Assembly (NCBI RefSeq): GCF_000799735.1
Contig: NZ_JUHH01000001.1
Span: forward strand, 2,357,387 to 2,421,386
Direction: 5' to 3'
DNA from: Methylotenera sp. G11
GTDB taxonomy: Bacteria > Pseudomonadota > Gammaproteobacteria > Burkholderiales > Methylophilaceae
DNA length: 64,000 bases
Part shown: in pieces, positions 62,959-64,000 of the stretch
Position numbering within the stretch: position 1 is the first letter of the stretch
Layout: each line of letters opens with the position of its first letter
The notes under the pieces: model-generated
Database searches by the model: none
What the model was told of the DNA's origin: nothing
The model's input: the letters and a program-made list of their open reading frames with translations, nothing else
Made by a program: the position numbers and the translations under genes

Positions 62959-63576
62959 ATGATATTGAATGCAGAGCGCTTCGAGCGGGCGATCGCAGGC
63001 TTTGATGCCTTGAACAGGCAGGATCCGAGTTTTGATGAGTCCGCGGGACAGGCTATCCCGAAAGAACTGCTTTATTCCGAGCGCATGAGCGCCATGCTCA
63101 GGCGCTATGCTCCCGATGCTTCAGAGGCGCTGCAGCTCGCGGCCAGGTGCCAGCATATACAGCGCTGGAAAATCGCCCGTGCCAGCTACCCGATGACAAA
63201 GCCGGGTTATTACCAGTGGCGAACCGAGCTGAAATCCTTTCATGCCGGCATTGCACGCCAGGTGCTGACCGATGTCGGCTATGATGAGGCGACCGTGGCA
63301 CGCGTATGTGCGCTGGTCGGTAAAACCCTGCCTGTGGCCGATGTCGAGGCGCAAACGCTGGAAGATGTAGTCGTGCTGGTGTTTCTGGAGAGCTACCTTG
63401 CGCAGTTCGTGGCCAGCCACAATGATTACGATGCGGCAAAGTTTGCAGATATCCTGAATAAAACCTTAAGAAAAACCTCCGCACGTGCGCGCAGCGCAGC
63501 ACAGGCCATGATCGATCTGCCGGCTGACCTCAGGCCCCTCGTCGTGTCGCTGCTGGTGCAGTTTGAAGCGCATTGA
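62959..63576 (+). CDS. DUF4202-family protein
   Basis: About 205 residues from the ATG at 62959 behind AAAGGAAACAGG; an open stretch further upstream is not coding-like. The family pattern is seen in PKELLYSERMSAMLRRYAPDA, LQLAARCQHIQRWKI, the RASYPMTKPGYYQWRTELKSF region (in part), and LEDVVVLVFLESYLAQF. The histidine in ARCQHIQRW and acidic residues in the last motif recall HD-type hydrolases. DUF4202 genes are often near sulfate or thiol genes in other bacteria; no such gene is seen here. Confidence 0.85.
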   Translation: MILNAERFERAIAGFDALNRQDPSFDESAGQAIPKELLYSERMSAMLRRYAPDASEALQLAARCQHIQRWKIARASYPMTKPGYYQWRTELKSFHAGIARQVLTDVGYDEATVARVCALVGKTLPVADVEAQTLEDVVVLVFLESYLAQFVASHNDYDAAKFADILNKTLRKTSARARSAAQAMIDLPADLRPLVVSLLVQFEAH

Positions 63577-63655
63577 TAGATGGATGCGTTTTTAAGCTTG
63601 TATTAAGGTCGGCGGTGTAGATTAGGTTGCTCTAGTCACTAAAAGGAGCAATCTT

Positions 63656-63973
63656 ATGAAAACATTTACCCGCAACTTAGTCATATTAAGCCTGCTGTCA
63701 TTCGGCACGTTATCAGCCGCCTATGCGGATGATGACATTCAGGAAATGGAATCCATCGCCAAAGGCCTGGGCCTGATTTCGCTGGAAGAGGCGAAAACGA
63801 AAGCGCTGGCGGCAAAACCCGGCGTGGTAAAAGACGCAGAGCTGGAAGGCCGCAAGTTTGGCAAAGGCTGGGATTATGAATTTGAAATCGTTGATGCCGA
63901 TGGCCGTGAGTGGGAGGTGAACATCGATGCCAAGACCGGCGCCGTAACCGGCACCAGCCGCGACTGGTTCTGA
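63656..63973 (+). CDS. PepSY-domain exported protein
   Basis: A 105-residue protein with a signal peptide (LVILSLLSFGTLSAAYA, cleaved near residue 24) and one PepSY domain: LISLEEAKTKALAAKPGVV, then GWDYEFEIVDADGREWEVNIDAKTGAV (in part). AAAGGAGCAATCTT precedes the ATG. PepSY domains bind or inhibit peptidases or sense envelope conditions. Downstream sequence to the window end (63974-64000) holds nothing clear. Confidence 0.87.
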   Translation: MKTFTRNLVILSLLSFGTLSAAYADDDIQEMESIAKGLGLISLEEAKTKALAAKPGVVKDAELEGRKFGKGWDYEFEIVDADGREWEVNIDAKTGAVTGTSRDWF

Positions 63974-64000
63974 GGCCTTAGCTGTTATAAGGCTTGAACC

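Overview
The window looks like chromosomal DNA of a methylotrophic betaproteobacterium, most likely family Methylophilaceae (Methylotenera, Methylophilus or Methylobacillus relatives). This rests on a trimethylamine dehydrogenase whose known active-site residues are all present, its partner electron-transfer flavoprotein, a DUF3445-type dimethylamine monooxygenase set, and an mxaRSACKL-like methanol-dehydrogenase accessory operon, all beside ordinary betaproteobacterial housekeeping genes. Family level is an inference; no rRNA gene is present.

Region by region. 1-3.2 kb (minus strand): the start of a nitrate ABC transporter operon (nrtB, cut by the window edge, and nrtA) behind the ANTAR antiterminator gene nasT. 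nasT has an exact sigma-54 promoter and an upstream NtrC-like site. The nasT-nrtA gap carries two hairpins with A1/G4 hexaloops followed by a terminator, so nitrogen and nitrate control appear layered. 3.2-10.5 kb (minus): core genes ychF, pth, rplY, prs, tRNA-Gln, ispE, lolB and a TPR lipoprotein. 10.8-16.1 kb (plus): a four-gene GldA/F/G-like ABC system, interrupted by a 156-nt foldback repeat, then mutM. 16.2-22.3 kb (minus): an AT-rich FRG-domain orphan, a sodium/solute symporter, DUF2147, the ubiquinone genes ubiE-ubiJ-ubiB, and DUF971. 22.5-25.5 kb: a dynamin-like GTPase convergent with rpoH, which carries a CIRCE element.

25.6-39.1 kb: a cysteine-rich HTH regulator divergent from a Tat-exported ferritin-like protein, two small membrane proteins and a first folE2; a TetR regulator and a hypothetical membrane protein divergent from the mxaRSACKL-like operon, which here has no mxaFJGI; a highly expressed-looking cupin; and a second folE2 followed by a RibBA-type protein whose GTP cyclohydrolase II half lacks the zinc cysteines.

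39.5-62.4 kb is the methylated-amine island. A minus-strand operon (truncated haemoglobin, DMT permease, winged-helix protein, 38-aa membrane peptide) faces an APC permease. Then follow tmd, a membrane iron-sulfur oxidoreductase, an LRV/HEAT-like repeat protein, etfB, etfA, the dimethylamine monooxygenase genes, a TorF-type porin, a PAS-only membrane sensor divergent from a NarX/NarL-type two-component pair, ribH, and a second close paralogue of the APC permease. Expected flow: amine uptake by porin and permeases, trimethylamine to dimethylamine plus formaldehyde by TMADH, electrons through ETF to the iron-sulfur oxidoreductase and quinone, then dimethylamine to methylamine by the haem monooxygenase. 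The flavin genes (ribB-type, ribH) fit the FMN/FAD demand. The window closes with a thioredoxin, a DUF4202 protein and a PepSY protein.

Coordinates of domains and membrane segments were judged by eye. No alignments or searches were run.
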